A stretch of DNA of 64,000 nucleotides from Macrocystis pyrifera (Eukaryota; Sar; Phaeophyceae; Laminariales; Laminariaceae): contig JASSKH010000030.1 in the NCBI GenBank assembly GCA_031763025.1, positions 1,557,197 through 1,621,196 of the forward strand, written 5' to 3'. The notes under the pieces were generated by a model. That model was not told the origin of the DNA, did not search any database, and saw only the letters and a list, made by a program, of their open reading frames with translations. Of the stretch, positions 44,765 to 58,407 are shown piece by piece; position 1 is the stretch's first letter, and every line of letters begins with the position of its first letter. The position numbers and the translations under genes are program-made.

Positions 44765-45004
44765 TGCGAACGCCGTTGCTGTGCAAAGGTATCTCTGCTC
44801 TCGGTAGCTGTTGTGTCTGCTGTGTGAGATGTCTGTTGGTGTGCGTGTGGAGAGTGATCACTTGGATTTAAGAGGAGTTACAATGACTTGCAGCAGGATT
44901 ATTAGTGAGGGGGCAGAATATGGCAGTTTTTCTCCTGCGCTCGTTGGGGCGACCAACCAGGAGCAGCCTGTAGTGTGGTAGTCCGTTGTTTGGACAGAGC
45001 TTCC
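44765..45004. promoter_or_regulatory. Putative shared promoter region between divergent genes
   Basis: Only 240 bp separate the start codons of the minus-strand methyltransferase (44764) and the plus-strand DysF gene (45005). There is no MITE, no long homopolymer and no other repeat here, in contrast to both sides. I see no clear TATA box. A bidirectional promoter is inferred from geometry alone. Confidence 0.5.
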
Positions 45005-45184
45005 ATGGTGATCTCGGAAGGTATGCGTGGGCAAGTCGACGGGAAGGCTGGTGATGATGACGAGTTCCAGGCGCTTAGAAAGGAGGTGCTGTCGCTGCGT
45101 AAGTCTCGCAAGCAGCAGTCCGAGACAGAGTCAAGCCTCATCCAGGAGCTTCAGCGCAGATGTAATCGGATCATCGAGCTTGAG
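45005..45184 (+). CDS. DysF gene exon 1
   Basis: ATG at 45005 in TTCCATGG context, chosen because it is the first ATG of the frame. Sixty codons, heptad-rich (FQALRKEVLSLRKSRKQQSE). Donor GAG|GTAAGT. Confidence 0.65.
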
Positions 45185-46036
45185 GTAAGTCAAAGCCCAG
45201 GCTGGCTACTTGAGTTTTCGCGTTGCGCTACCCACGGAGGACGCAGAGGGTGTGGATTGGTGTTGCCGCTACCGGCGTGGGAATTTCATGCAGGGAGGAG
45301 AATTTTCGGGGTCGGTGGTGTATTCTATTCCGCGCAAGCCGACCTGTATGTATGCGGTACATCTACGTTATGGTACAGCTTGCTGTACGTTGAAGTGTCT
45401 CGCGGTACCGTGAGCAGCAGTGAACGAAAACCTCAGCGTTCCGCAGCAACAGCAGTACCAGGTGCACACGTACAGCACTGGCGTGATATGTACTTACCTA
45501 GTATGCCTACAACGTCAGTGCATACAAACAAACCCCCTCGGATTGTTGTCGTTCCTTTAGCATGGACGCAGTGCGACGCCCGACCACCGCTGCTCTACTT
45601 ATCTCGCCGCGCGTACAGCAGTAATGTGTACCAGGAGTGGCTGCGAAAAGCGTTCGCCACGTTACAGCTTCGAGACTTGGAGAGCTGCACCGATCATTTT
45701 TGGAATGGGCGGGTACTATAGGCCGGCGTCCCCGGTGGCTTGGTAGGTTGTCCGCGAGCCTGTCAAGATCAATTTCGTGAGTTCGAGTCTCACCGAGTGC
45801 ATGCTCATAGGGACTTTTTCTTGCATAAAAAATTGATAAGCGGAAAGCGCGAAAGCGTGAGTTGGCTACATTCGATGAAAATCGACGAGCAGTGGGAATG
45901 CTGAACCCTATGCGCGATAAAAACTAAAGGCACGTACCGGGGGGGAGAAGGGACGACACCTGTGACCACGGCTTGTCCAGAAGATCGTCGAGGGTAAAAC
46001 CTCCTACGAGTGGGCTGGAAAGTAAAAGTGATGATT

Positions 46037-46067
<31 letters not shown>

Positions 46068-46993
46068 GATTATTTTATAGCGGGTACATCCTGAAATATC
46101 GGTACGAGCAGCCAATCGTAACACTGCACTTTAGAGTAAAATAGGTGAGGATATTTACGAGTACGAGTATGGTACTCATGTGCTGCGGAGAAAACGAGCT
46201 GCTGTTGGCTTTCGACGCACAACCGTAGTACCAGGTATTACTTACTATTAAATAAAATATTATCAATAGTGGTCCCTCCATATTCATAGTGCCGGTAAGC
46301 GCCAGCCAACAATACCGGCACTAATATAGCGGCAACCGGCACTAACTACTCCGCACACTTCTGCAGTCACACTGCTGTGTGTTTTGCCTTCGACATGCAA
46401 CCGTTTTCTCTTGCCAACTACATCAGTAATCAGTACCATGGTACACCCAATGTTCGTCCTGACTATTTATCCTATACAACGGTACTGCTGCTGTATAAAC
46501 ATCGTTATATTCCTAAATTCCTTCATACTCCTATTAATATCAATAATCGATAATCGACCGTACAGAATGTCGTTACGGCCACTTGGGGATACCTTAGATA
46601 ACCGTACAGCAGTATTTCCCGTTTCTCCCGCTATACTAAATTCTAGTAATTGGTGGTAATGAGGCCCGACCTCAGTAATACCTACAGCAGTAGTCGTATC
46701 TGCCATGCATCATGCTGGGCGAATACGGATTATTCTGTATTGTGCTGAACCAACACGAACGAACATCTACGCAGGCGGTCGTTGTTGTTGTTCTCACATT
46801 TCCTCATCGCCACAATGCAATGCATTCTGTGGTTGCAGGACAGGGTCCAATAACTCTGGAGTGGAAGAATACCTCTCGGTAGAAGTAAAAATAAATGCCG
46901 TATGTATCCGTGACCACGTCGTGACGTTTAGGTTGATTGTTTTTGAGAAACAAAAAATCTTCAGCAGCAGCAGCAGAAGTGATGGCGGCAGTT

Positions 46994-47029
<36 letters not shown>

Positions 47030-49801
47030 GCAGCAGTTGGGCACACGAGGCCAAGGTCAGCGTCGCTATACGCTCGGCTTGTCGGTCTAACTCAACCCTT
47101 GAACCCTTTGTACACATGCTCGATTTTGTTGTGTTTCCTGGTCCCACCTCGAAATTTGGTAGTATTTGGCATTTTTTGGGGAAATTTTGATTTGCCAATT
47201 TCTTAAGAAACTTTTTTGCCAAGCTTTTTGATGGATATTCCCCTAGCCCTTTCGTTGGCATCAATTTTATGGAAATTTGGACTCGCTATTTCATTTGGCA
47301 AGTTTTTAGCAAGACCTCAAAATCCAAATTTCCAAAAACTTGCCAGTTTAGCAAGTTTCAATAGTTGAGGACGAAAAAGCTACAGGTGGCATGTTTTGTC
47401 CAACAGAAAGAACTTGTATTAATAGCAGGTGCCACCACTGCTGTACTTGTGATGTACGGCATCTACAGCAGAGCTTATCCAGTAGCAAAACAGCAGCAGC
47501 AGCAGCAGTTGCAATAGGACACAAGAGGCCAGGGGAAACGTCGCTGTGCGCTGGGCTTGTGAGTCTAACCCTTGAACCCTTTGTACACGTACGCGATTTT
47601 GTCGTGTGTTTCATGGTTCCGAACTCGAAATTCGGCATAATTTGAAGACGAAAAATCTGCACCTGACATGTTTTGAGTAGGTTTAGCAATCTGGGAGAAG
47701 GGATCTTTAGGGATGTTTTTGACTTGAAAATTGCGTAGCGCGGTCTGCACTTCGGAATCGTCGTCTGCAATTGAGAAATTTCCTGGTTCGATGCAAACGC
47801 GGCGCAGCCGCGTTTATGGCCAGTTTTGGCCCGTTTTGGCTGCGGTTTGGGGTCAGGGTCAGGGTCAGGGTGAGGGTTAGAGTCAGGGGTTGGGTTGGGT
47901 CTTCGCCCGTGCCTTGATCCCAACAGGAACCAAAATACCTGAACAGCCTACGGACCTAAAGATCCCTTCTCCCAGATTGCTAGGGGACCTCCATGTTTTG
48001 TGCAACACAGAGAGCTTCTCGCCGCAGGTGCCACCACTACTACTGATATGTACGACTCCAGCAGCAAACAGCAGCAGCAGTAGCAGTAGGACACACGAGG
48101 CCAGGGTCAACGTCGCTGTGCACTCGGCTTGCGTCGGTTTAACCCTTGAACCCTTTGTACACGTACTCGATTTTGTTGTGTGTTTCCCGGTTCCGCACTC
48201 ATAATTTTTGAAGACGAAACATCTACAACCTGCCCAATGTGTCCAACAGAGCTTCTCGTAGCAGGTGCCACCACTGCTACTGCTGTACAGCATCTACAGC
48301 AGATCTTCTCCTGCTTCTCCGTCCCCTCATCAGTAGGAGGGTGGGCCCGACAACACCACCTGCGGCATGTCTTGGGGACATGGCCCGAACGTTGCTGTGG
48401 ACAGGCACAGTCTGCCTAGGAGTACTCGTAGAATTGGGTTTCGTTAGGTAGAATTCAAAAATACAAAACCGCTATGATATTTTACACTCGTTGGTTCTGT
48501 TTTTTTTAAACCATGGCCCAGCCATGGGCCTACATACGTTGCCGCACGTAGCTCGACCAACTGTGAACGACTTTCCACCGCACCAGCACGGAAATGTTTC
48601 GTTTGTGTGTGTGCGTGCACAGAGCCCGCCGGGACTGGAATTGGTGCCGTGTGCGTTGAGCGCGGTCGACAAACGTGGCCGAAAAAGATGTTGAATCATG
48701 ATGACTGACACACACAAGCAGAGAAACTCAAAACAAGGCACCCTACCCTTGTATACAGCTCGTTATGAAGAGGCTTTTTTTTTCCTTGGAAAACCAAGAA
48801 AAAAAAGCTCGCGGTTCGCGCTCGCGCGCCTCATTATTAATACTAATATTAGCATAAATAGCATACGGCGGAGATTTTTTCTCCCGCTATACTAAGAATA
48901 GGATTGATAGCTGCGGTGGAGATTTCAAGCCCCCTCGTTTTGCCTCGCCGTGTAAGATCCTACCTGTAGGATAGGAGGTACTACTGCTGTACTGCTGTAC
49001 GCTTTCCTTTCGGTACGATTTCCATCCTGTGTCCTGCACCGCTGTGTGTGTTATTCACTTTACGCCGTTCTTTCTACCGGTCGACATCCAACACAACCAG
49101 TGTCCTATCCTTCAATCCTAGAGAGATACAAGTTCTATGTATGGTCACGAAGCTACGCCACAGCAGAGATACGGCATTGTTATTCAGTAAGCAGAGTCGA
49201 CAATGCAAGGCCATGTCGTCGTACTGGTTACGACAGGCACGACATACACATTCTGTGAAAGAGAGAAAACCAAAGAAGCGGGAAACAAATCGAAAAAAAA
49301 AAAGAGAAAAAAGAAAAGAAGAAAGAAAAAAGTGTTGTCCACCCCCGAAGAGGATGTGGCAGACACATTCCTTTCTGCCACCTCGACTCACCGCATTATC
49401 GCACAGGTATGACACTTGATAACACACCCCCTGGGACGAATTCCAGACCCGGTTTCCTCTAAACATGTCTTAAGGGGGGCACACAACGAAAGTGGTGGCT
49501 TTGGAAAGATTTCGTCGAGAACCTTGGATGGACGCATCGGTCGTCGTACTCAGTACGTCGAGAGACCCAGCTTTAAAAACCGGCCGAAGGGGAGGGTGTG
49601 TTATCATATCACCCAGTGTGATAGTGTCATACGGTGTGTGTGCTCTTCACGTTAAACCCTTCTTGCCTTCCACCCGTCGATATCCAGCACACCCAGTGTC
49701 CGTGCCGATCCTTCCGTCCTAGAGAGATGCAAAAAGTCTGGGGTCTCAAAACTACTGCTGTACGATACAGATATACTACGTTGTTATATTGTAATCCAGT
49801 G

Positions 49802-49833
<32 letters not shown>

Positions 49834-52800
49834 GGTGGCGGTGGTGGTGGTGGTGGTGGTGATGGTGCTGTGTGTTATTTTTGTGTGTTATTATTTTATT
49901 TACAATACAATGCGCCCATTGAGGATCGATTGTCCTGTTGTTGGTACCAAAAGAGATCAGGAGACAGCACTTTCACCTTTCACCCCTTGACGAGACAGCA
50001 AGGTTGCCTTATCTGCCTTGACATGCCCTGACTGACACCAAACCGCTAGGTTTTAGTGCGGAACTTTTAGTAGGCGAAGCACCCTCGACAGCGCACGTTT
50101 TGCCTTGCTTGACATGTCTCGTGAAGCCTATGGGTGGTGCTTTTATTTGTATGTTTATTTATTTATTTATTTGTCTTCCCTTTCATCATCGTCTCCCTTC
50201 TTTCTCTTCTCCCTTCTGTTTTCTCTACCTCCTATCAACAATCGTGTCTCAGATCCGGGGTCACAAAGCAGCAATAGGCTCTTTCTTTTCCCCCTCCCCG
50301 CCACGGTTCATGCGTTCATTTTTATGGCGAGGAGACTTCAGCCCTTCCTTATCTCGTCGACCTGCGTTGGCACTGACACTGGAAAAACTTGTTTAGCCGT
50401 CATTAGGGCCCATGTTGACGAGGAAGCAATAGATCAAAATTAGAAAAAAAAAAACAATTTGGATTTGATTCCATTAAAAAGAAAACGTGCATGAGTCCTA
50501 TCAACGGCGTATTGTTTTGTTTTAAGCTGTGGCGTAGGGCGATAACGCAATAACGCAAGAAGGTTTGGAAACCCACTCCGCGATTAAGCTTGTGTGTGCT
50601 GCAGTGGAAGCTCATGCTGCTGCCGCTGTGGCTGCTGCTTTCGCTGATGGTGGTGATGGTGATAGTTCCTCCGCAGCTCTTGTTGCTGTATCATTACGGC
50701 TGCTTACGGCTGCTTCCCCCCTCTGCTTGTCGCCGCTCTTGGCGTCCTCAGCCGCGTGGCATAGCCAGCTCCTCTCCGCCTCGCCCCTGTGCCACCTCGC
50801 CATGAAACAATCCGCCGCTTCGACGACCCCCCGACATTACTTCCCACTATTCTTAGCTGCCCTCGGCCATATCACCGTACCTGCGCCGAACAGCAAAGGG
50901 GAGCTTTCCGTGGATCCCTCGGTGGCTTGAAAAACCCTGAGGTCGTCTGCGAGACATTGGGCCCAGTTATATTCCGGTCGGCCTGGTCTCGGGTTCTCCC
51001 CACCAGCCCGACGGGCCAGCCGCTCATTGGTCGTCCGCTGCACGGCCGCACTGGTTGATCCCATCCTCTGTGCCAAGCGTTTGCACAGGCGCTATTGCGG
51101 GCAACCGGCATTGCTCTCTTGGATGAAGAATCAGCACGAGTACCGCTGGTTGCGCTGGATGTTCTTTAGGTGGAACGAATGGTTGAATGTGAAGAACAGA
51201 CGCGTCACCTGTCGACAGGAAAAAATAGGACATATCAGTACAGCAGTGCCGTATCGGTGTACTGCAGTGTGTGTCTTGTGCTGTCCTCGGTCCACCAGCT
51301 AGCTGGGCATAGCACCGCTCGTTTTTTTTTCTTCCAATACTGTTGGTCCTCTGCCGCTGCCCTCTTGCTGCCTCGTCCTCCTTTTGGTCTTTTTGTGTCC
51401 TCTTGTTGGTCCATCAGCTGGACATATAACAAAGACCGGTCGTGACCGGTCGTGAATAAAGCGGTAACCTTTGCCCTTGCAAAACCAGGCACCCACAGGC
51501 TGGACATACCATAGGACTGATGTATACCGGCGAACAGTATCCTTTTCCTTAGGAAAACCAAGCAAGAGAAAAAAAAAAAAACGGCTCGCGCTCGGCGCTC
51601 CCTCGCCTCATCATCAAGAGTAAAAGTGACCGTGTGGTCATAAACTACGAGGCAAACAAAATGTGCTGATGGTGTGACTGATTAACTAACAACAACAAAA
51701 AGTCTTGGAAATAAAGTACCGGTATCAATCATGGAGCATCAACATTGACCAAACCGAGCCGACACTCAATGGATACAGGTTAAGCTGGACGACGAGATAG
51801 AACGCTCGAACCGCCTGGAGCGCGCGAGAAAAGAAGACGAGGCCCTCTCCGGCGAACTCCGGGACATCATGGCCAACGTGGGAACCTTCCCACAGACGGC
51901 AGAGACGGACGACCCCGACCTCGACCCCGGCGCGAACGACAGCACCCCTCCCAGCCCAAAAAACGCCTCCTCCGCGGCTTCTTCCGCCAATTCAGGCGCG
52001 ACAGCTGCCGCGAAGGTCGACGACGGCAGTGGTGGAAAAAATCTCTCTCGAAAATGCGACGGAAAAGAAGGCGCGCCGGACGCCAATGCGGGCGACGGTA
52101 CGAGGGGGCCTGTCCGCATGGTGAAAGAAAAGGCGGCGGCGGCGGCAGCGGCGGCCGCGGCGGGCGTTGGGGGGCCGCTGGGCGCCGCGTCGGGGCTGTT
52201 AGCGGAGTGGGGGTTGGGGCGGGGGCAGCGGGACGGGGCAGCGGCGGCGGCACACGCACCACCCGTCCTGTCGCCGGAAAGGCGCATTGGAACAGATAGC
52301 GGTGGTGGTGGTGGTGGTGAGAGTCGCTGCCGAGAGTTAGGTTTCGACAAGTCTCCTCCTGAGGTGACAGCGGAGGGGTGCGGGGAAGGGGCTGCCGGGG
52401 GGAGCTCCGCGAGGGGCAAGGGGGGTTCGGGGGTACTGAGGGCGCGCGTGGTGGAGCTGGAGCTGCAAAAGGCGGAGGCGGCGGATATGTACAAGGAGAA
52501 GGCGGACCGATGCATCCGCCTGGAAGTGCAGGTATTATCCCCTTCTGTTGTCTTTAGAGGTGGCGACCAAGAATAATTGAGATTTTTAAGCGCCTGCCAT
52601 ACGTGCGATAAGCGTAGGGGTACATGTTTTGACTTCTTCGTTGTTACGTGCTGTGCCTGCGTTGTACGAGTCCTTGGGGCTTTTGTGAGTCGATTGCGGT
52701 AACGGCCCTTCTACAGCGGGGCCGGTACGTATGCGCCAGCCAACGAAACCGGCACTATGTAATAGCGCCAACCGGCAGTAATCCCTCCGCACACTGCCTG

Positions 52801-55800
52801 CCACACTCTGGTCCATCCCATACCAGGTATGTTTCTGTGCCAAGCGACTCATTCCACAGGCACTGTAGCGGGCACCCGGCACTACCAAGTACACAACCGG
52901 CACTATAGAGGGACCACCACTACAGTACTACGGTAATAGACTGGAAGTTATCGTCGGCAACTACTTATGTGGCCACCGCTGTGCAGTCAATCTAATATCC
53001 CGTCAGCAAGCCACGAAACGGGATCCTGCCCTTGCCCCTACCCTTGTGGCACTGCGGTGTACAAAAACCTGAATTCGACTCTATTTTCAAGTAATTTGTG
53101 TCCACCGTGGGAGCGGAGTCCTTCAAGGGTTGAACCCTTTAGTACTATTACGGAGGACCATAGTAAATAGGACCTACGGTACACACAAAAACCTATATAT
53201 TTCCCTATTTTTACTAAACAATATTTGGTCCCATTTACTATGGTCCCCCGTGACAGTCTGTGTTCCCGTTTAGGAGATTCACCGCTCAAATTATGAGGGG
53301 TTTGTTTGTCCCGCCAAAACGGGACTGCAGTCCTGAAAGGGTTCACCCGTCACAAAGAGGGACGGACGATCGTATCACGCACGAAGCAGCATGGTGACGA
53401 GTAGGTGGTTCACTTTGGTCGGCAGTATATGCCCCTACGTATGCTGTCTCTGGAAGTGGCCACACCGGAAAAAAAAAAAAAAAAAAAAAAAAATCAGGTC
53501 CCTCGACGCTGTCATCCACGTGCAAGAAAGTACGCAGAAGGTTTAGAAACCCGCCTCACAAGCGGTTCTTAGTAGGATGCGGCTCACCCTTCATTGCGAC
53601 GCGCCGAACGCCTCACGGCGATTCGCGCTTGGTGCAAGCAAGGTCTTCCTTGTCGATGAAAACCCGACGTGCCCCGTCCCGGCATTGTAGGGATGCGAGG
53701 GTCTATGGTTATGCGTGCGACTACGGCCATGCATGACAATGAGCGCGCACCCCCGGCACGCGCTCGGAGGGTACCGCTAAGCACTAACTTGTGTGATGGG
53801 ACAGGCCGATAGGCAGGGATGGGTGTTTGACGAAGGCACTAACGTGTTGGTAGGGCACAACGGGTACGTACTGTGTTAGTAGTAGACGTGGTTTTTTGTT
53901 GGCTAGAATGAGATGAATGAATGACCCACTAGGTTACACAGCCAGCGCTGACCGGGGCAGCGCATGAAGACTACCCCTTGTAACCAACAGGGGTAACTGA
54001 CTGAACAACCCCGGGTTTGAATTGCCTTTCATGTCTTTATAGACACCCTTTCTTTGCCTGCATGGTAGGTTGTACGAACACTATTACGGGGGGAGCATAG
54101 TTAATAGGACCTACGGTACACACTAAAACCTATACATTTCCCTATTTTTACTAACAATATTTGGTCTTATTTACTATGGTCACGCGGAGTAGCAGGTAGG
54201 CCGACAGGCGTGCTTGGTTTTGTGGAAAGCGGCCTCGTACCCATCACTATGTTCGTGACACCAGAGTGGTGCGCAGACCTCTGCTGGTGGCACAGAACGT
54301 GTTCTTCATACCGTAAAGGTCTGGGCTGTGCGGCAGTTACGAGCACACCCTTAGCGTTTGGCCAAGAACGAGGAGGGGAGGGGAAGGGGGGGGGGGGGGG
54401 GGGAGGTTGCGCCGCACAAACGGAATCGAAACGGAATCGATTGGGAATCGAAAAATATTGTCTTCGTTTTTTTTTTTGTTTTGTTTATGCGACCGGCGAA
54501 AAAAGGTGACTAGAAAGACAAACGTGCCCCCCGGACCATCGTCGTGCTCGTGCTGACGGGTGGAAGTGTCTCCTACTTTTCGCCCACCTCTTCCGCAACG
54601 TAACCAGGTGGAACAACTGAAGAACGTCGTGCAGTCTCTCAGCCACTCCTCGACTTCAGCCGAGACCCACCGGCTGGGAGAGGGCTTCCGCACGAGCGCG
54701 ACGGTGAGACGTGGAGCTTGCGCCCTCTTCTCTCGAGTAGCGATGTTTTCGGACGACTTCAACCCGGCTACCAAAACTAGTTGAATGGTTTTGACTTTAC
54801 TGACGAACTTTGTGACAAGGGAGCGACAAGGGAGCGTACTATAGTAATCGGAACCAGTATGTTGTGTGATCGTAAGGGAACATATGGTTTTTGAGTCTAT
54901 CTATCGTGGGTTCTGATTGACATGGGGCCCTCGTGGTCTCCGTGAAACCACGTACAGCCCCTATAGCCCCGACCGACTGGAAATTTTCTCGGAATTTTCT
55001 CCGGCGGAAGTTGTGTCATGAGAAGTTGTTGTATAGTGTGGACTGTCGACCTTTTTTGACGGAAGTTTTCTGGAAGTTGGGGACAAGTATTAATAGTAAC
55101 CACTACCAGGAACTACTACGGGGGGCCATAGTAAATAGGACCAAATATTGTTGGTAAAAATAGCGAAATACATAGGTTTTATGTGTACCGTAGATCCTAT
55201 ATAATGTGGTCCCCCGTAATATCAAAACCCTCTCTCATGTGTCGATTGGTACTACTATTGCAGTTATGAAGCGGAGCAATGCCGCGGTGGGGGTGATGCC
55301 TTGTAGAGAAGGTGGTACCTTACAAGGTTAGTGATATTACGGGAGGGCATAGTAAATAGGACCAAATATCGTTAGTAAAAATAAGCAAATATGTAGGATT
55401 TTGTGTGTACCGTAGGTCCTATTTACTGTGGCCCTCCGTAATCGTGCCCTCTAGGGGTGGTGCCTTGTTTTCTGAGCTTCTCACATGAGGCGCTCGATGT
55501 ATCACCCGAATCATGCCTTCGAAGATTTGGTTTTGGCGCAGTATGACCAACGCTTCTATGCGCTACATCCAGCAGTAGTCCGAAAACGAATGTACTAGTA
55601 CGGGGGGCCATAGTAAATAGGACCAAATATTGTTAGTAAAATAGGGAAATAGATAGTTTTTTTTTTGCGTGTATCGTAGGTCCTATTTACTGTGGTCCCC
55701 CCCGTAATACTATCAGTGAAAGTGTCATAATATACCATCCGATGTACTATTAATAATAGTTGCTCACTTGAAGAGCTCAAACGGTCAGAACAAATCGACC

Positions 55801-58335
55801 CCCAAAAAACGGTATACCGTGGGATGACCCAAACCCCCCTATTGCTGTCATTCGCGTCTCCAAGTGACGTGTTAGAGCGTTCTTGGCCCGCTACGCTACG
55901 CTACTATTACGGGGGTCCATAGTTAATAGGACCTACTCTACACACAAAAACCTATATATTTCCGTATTTTTACCAACAATATTTGGTCCTATTTACTATG
56001 CCCCCTCGAAATAGGGCCAGTGCAGGTTTACCGATGCAGTGTAGTACCTGGTATGACGCGCTCTACGAGATACCCGGTAGGTATTACGGGGGGCGATAGT
56101 AAATAGGACCAAATATTTCAAGTAAAAATTAGGAAATGTGTAGGTTTTTGTATGTACCGTGGGTCGTGTTTACTATGGTCCTCCGTAATGGCACATTTCC
56201 GCTAAAATGTTTCTTGCAATGACGGGGCTCCTTAACCCGAAATCGTCGGAGTGCCATTCTTGTTTCGAAAAATTATGAAGTTGTATGCTTGGGCCATGGG
56301 GGATTGGGACTGTTTATCGGGACCCCACTTGATTTTTTCTGAGGTCAGTTTTCGGGCGAGGTGTGGAGCTCCTTAAGGTCAAGTGAAGAGCCTCACAAAA
56401 TTTAGGGTGAACGTCTGGCGTAGAACTCCTTGTATGCGTCCTCGTATCACACTGGGCTGTAGCACGATAAAATGCGGAGCGTCATACGCCGACTACTTCA
56501 AGCGAGCCAGCCCTGGCCTTCCTTTCTTCCGTTCATTGAAGCGTCTCCGTGCCTCCTACCCGCCTCTGGTGCTCTTGTGCGTTGTTGACAACCCAAATCT
56601 GCTCATTTGTTCTCACCTGGTACCTCGACCACATGCCTCCTCTCCCCTCTCCTCGACATTTTATATATATATATACGTTGTGCTACTAATAACTCAGCTG
56701 TGAGCTCGGCCGAGGGAGTGGTTGATACTCAACTTTTCAAGCTTCGTTATGCCCCGGGCGTGCTTGTTTGTTCCATGGTCAATTCGTAGAGTATGTATTT
56801 GTATGGTACAGTTTTGGGCGAACAAACCTGTTTCGAGAGCCATTCTGTATTTTCCTTCCTTCGCTTGCGGTGCGACAGGTATAATAGGGGACGTGCTTCA
56901 AATTGTATACCAGGTATACGTAGTGGTAGCATTGTGTCTCGTGCGTCTCTTTTTTTTCGTACGCGTAGATTTTTGTTTTTCCACCGCTTTTTTTTTTTTT
57001 TTTTTTTTTTTTTTTTCTGGCGATCTCTTGACTCTGGGCAGGCGCCGGGGACACTCGACTTCAGTCCCCCCTCCTGCGAGGCGTTCCTGACGTGGACCCA
57101 TCGGTGCTGCTGCTGCTGCACCGGACGCCGTGGGCACAAGGTGTCACCGAGGGAGTTCGCAAAGAAGAGGCTTGCTTCGAGTGGCAAAGTATGGGCAGGT
57201 GAGGGCAGGGGAGTCGGATGGAGTGGCGCCCTGCACTTCTGTCCGGCGAGCGCCAATCCCCAATCCTGACTCTAACCGTAAAGCCGTAACGCTATCTCTG
57301 AAACACGCCAACTTCACGATGGGTGCTGCGATAGGGGTAGCACTTTTTTTTCCCTTGATGAGGGAAAATGTCTATGACCGATGGGGCTTCTCGACTGAGG
57401 GACTACTACCCAACCATCGTACCAGGTATTGTTTTTTACGGGTACGTACCATGGATGTACATTTGTATTTTTCGATAGGAACCTACGTAGAGCATGTGTG
57501 TTTCTTCGCGCTAAACCGTTATTTCTACCCGTCGACACCCAGCACAAACAATCAGTGTCCGTGCCGATTCTTCAACCCTAGAGAGATACAAGCTCTGTGG
57601 TCACAAAACCACGACACAAGAAGTACCACTACGATACTTCGTTGTGCAGTAAGCAAGAGTAGGCAATGCAATGCCATGTCGTCATTCTGCATACGACAGG
57701 CACGACATACACATTCTATGCACAGGATTGCTCGTCGGGCGAAGCGCACCCGGTACACTTTTTCTCGAAGACATTTTTTGGGCGACATACTATTTCGGGG
57801 GACCACGGTAAATAGGACCTACGGCACACACAAAAACCTACATATTTACCCATGTTTACTAAAAATAGCAATATTTGGTCCTATTAACTATGGTCCCCCG
57901 TAATATTCGTAGTAGCACAAATCTTCTCCGGTGAGTATATAGCCTCGGGAGTTTGCAGGTGAACACCCTACCGCGACCACCCTTTTTTTTTTAAACCTGT
58001 GGTCAGGCGGTGGCCCCTCGCAGACCGAAGCGCTATAAGCTGGTATGCCGGACGGCGGCGTTCTTCGGGTGCATACGGTTGTACGGGGTTAGGTGTCGGT
58101 GTCCTCTTGAGTGGGTTGGTTGCACAACAACACGCAACACAAAAAAATGCTGCGCTGTTTCGAAACTGACGGAAAACAGTTCACAATGTTTTTTTTTTTT
58201 TCTTTTCTTTTTTTCCATTTCGACACATGTAAAAATGCCATGTGCTCCACTGCGATCCCTCGTGGCGCCCACAACCGCCCTCATCCAAGACGTGGTAACT
58301 AAAGAGACTCTTCCCCTTCCCCCTCCCCCCCCCCG

Positions 58336-58407
<72 letters not shown>

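Larger units (their letters stand above)
45185..51778 (+). other. DysF gene intron 1 (6.6 kb)
   Basis: No MITE-A copy, unlike the later introns. It holds a tRNA-like head at 45721, A27 at 46038-46064, the tandem unit I array with J (46960-48845), family D and K repeats, and a GTT/GGT microsatellite (49800-49870). A plus-strand frame at 50565-50930 (Ala/Ser/Leu-rich) looks mildly coding-like but has no recognisable family. Confidence 0.6.

Noticed and set aside
45729..45799. Functional tRNA gene
   Set aside because: Acceptor and anticodon stems do not pair; only the A-box and T-arm are intact.
47850..47895. Telomere-like GGGTCA/GGGTTA repeats
   Set aside because: Only a few irregular units, internal to the window and within the unit I array.
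51766..52515. 249-codon minus-strand frame opposite DysF exon 2
   Set aside because: Mirror of a GC-rich coding exon; the plus-strand frame has coiled-coil heptads and good splice sites.
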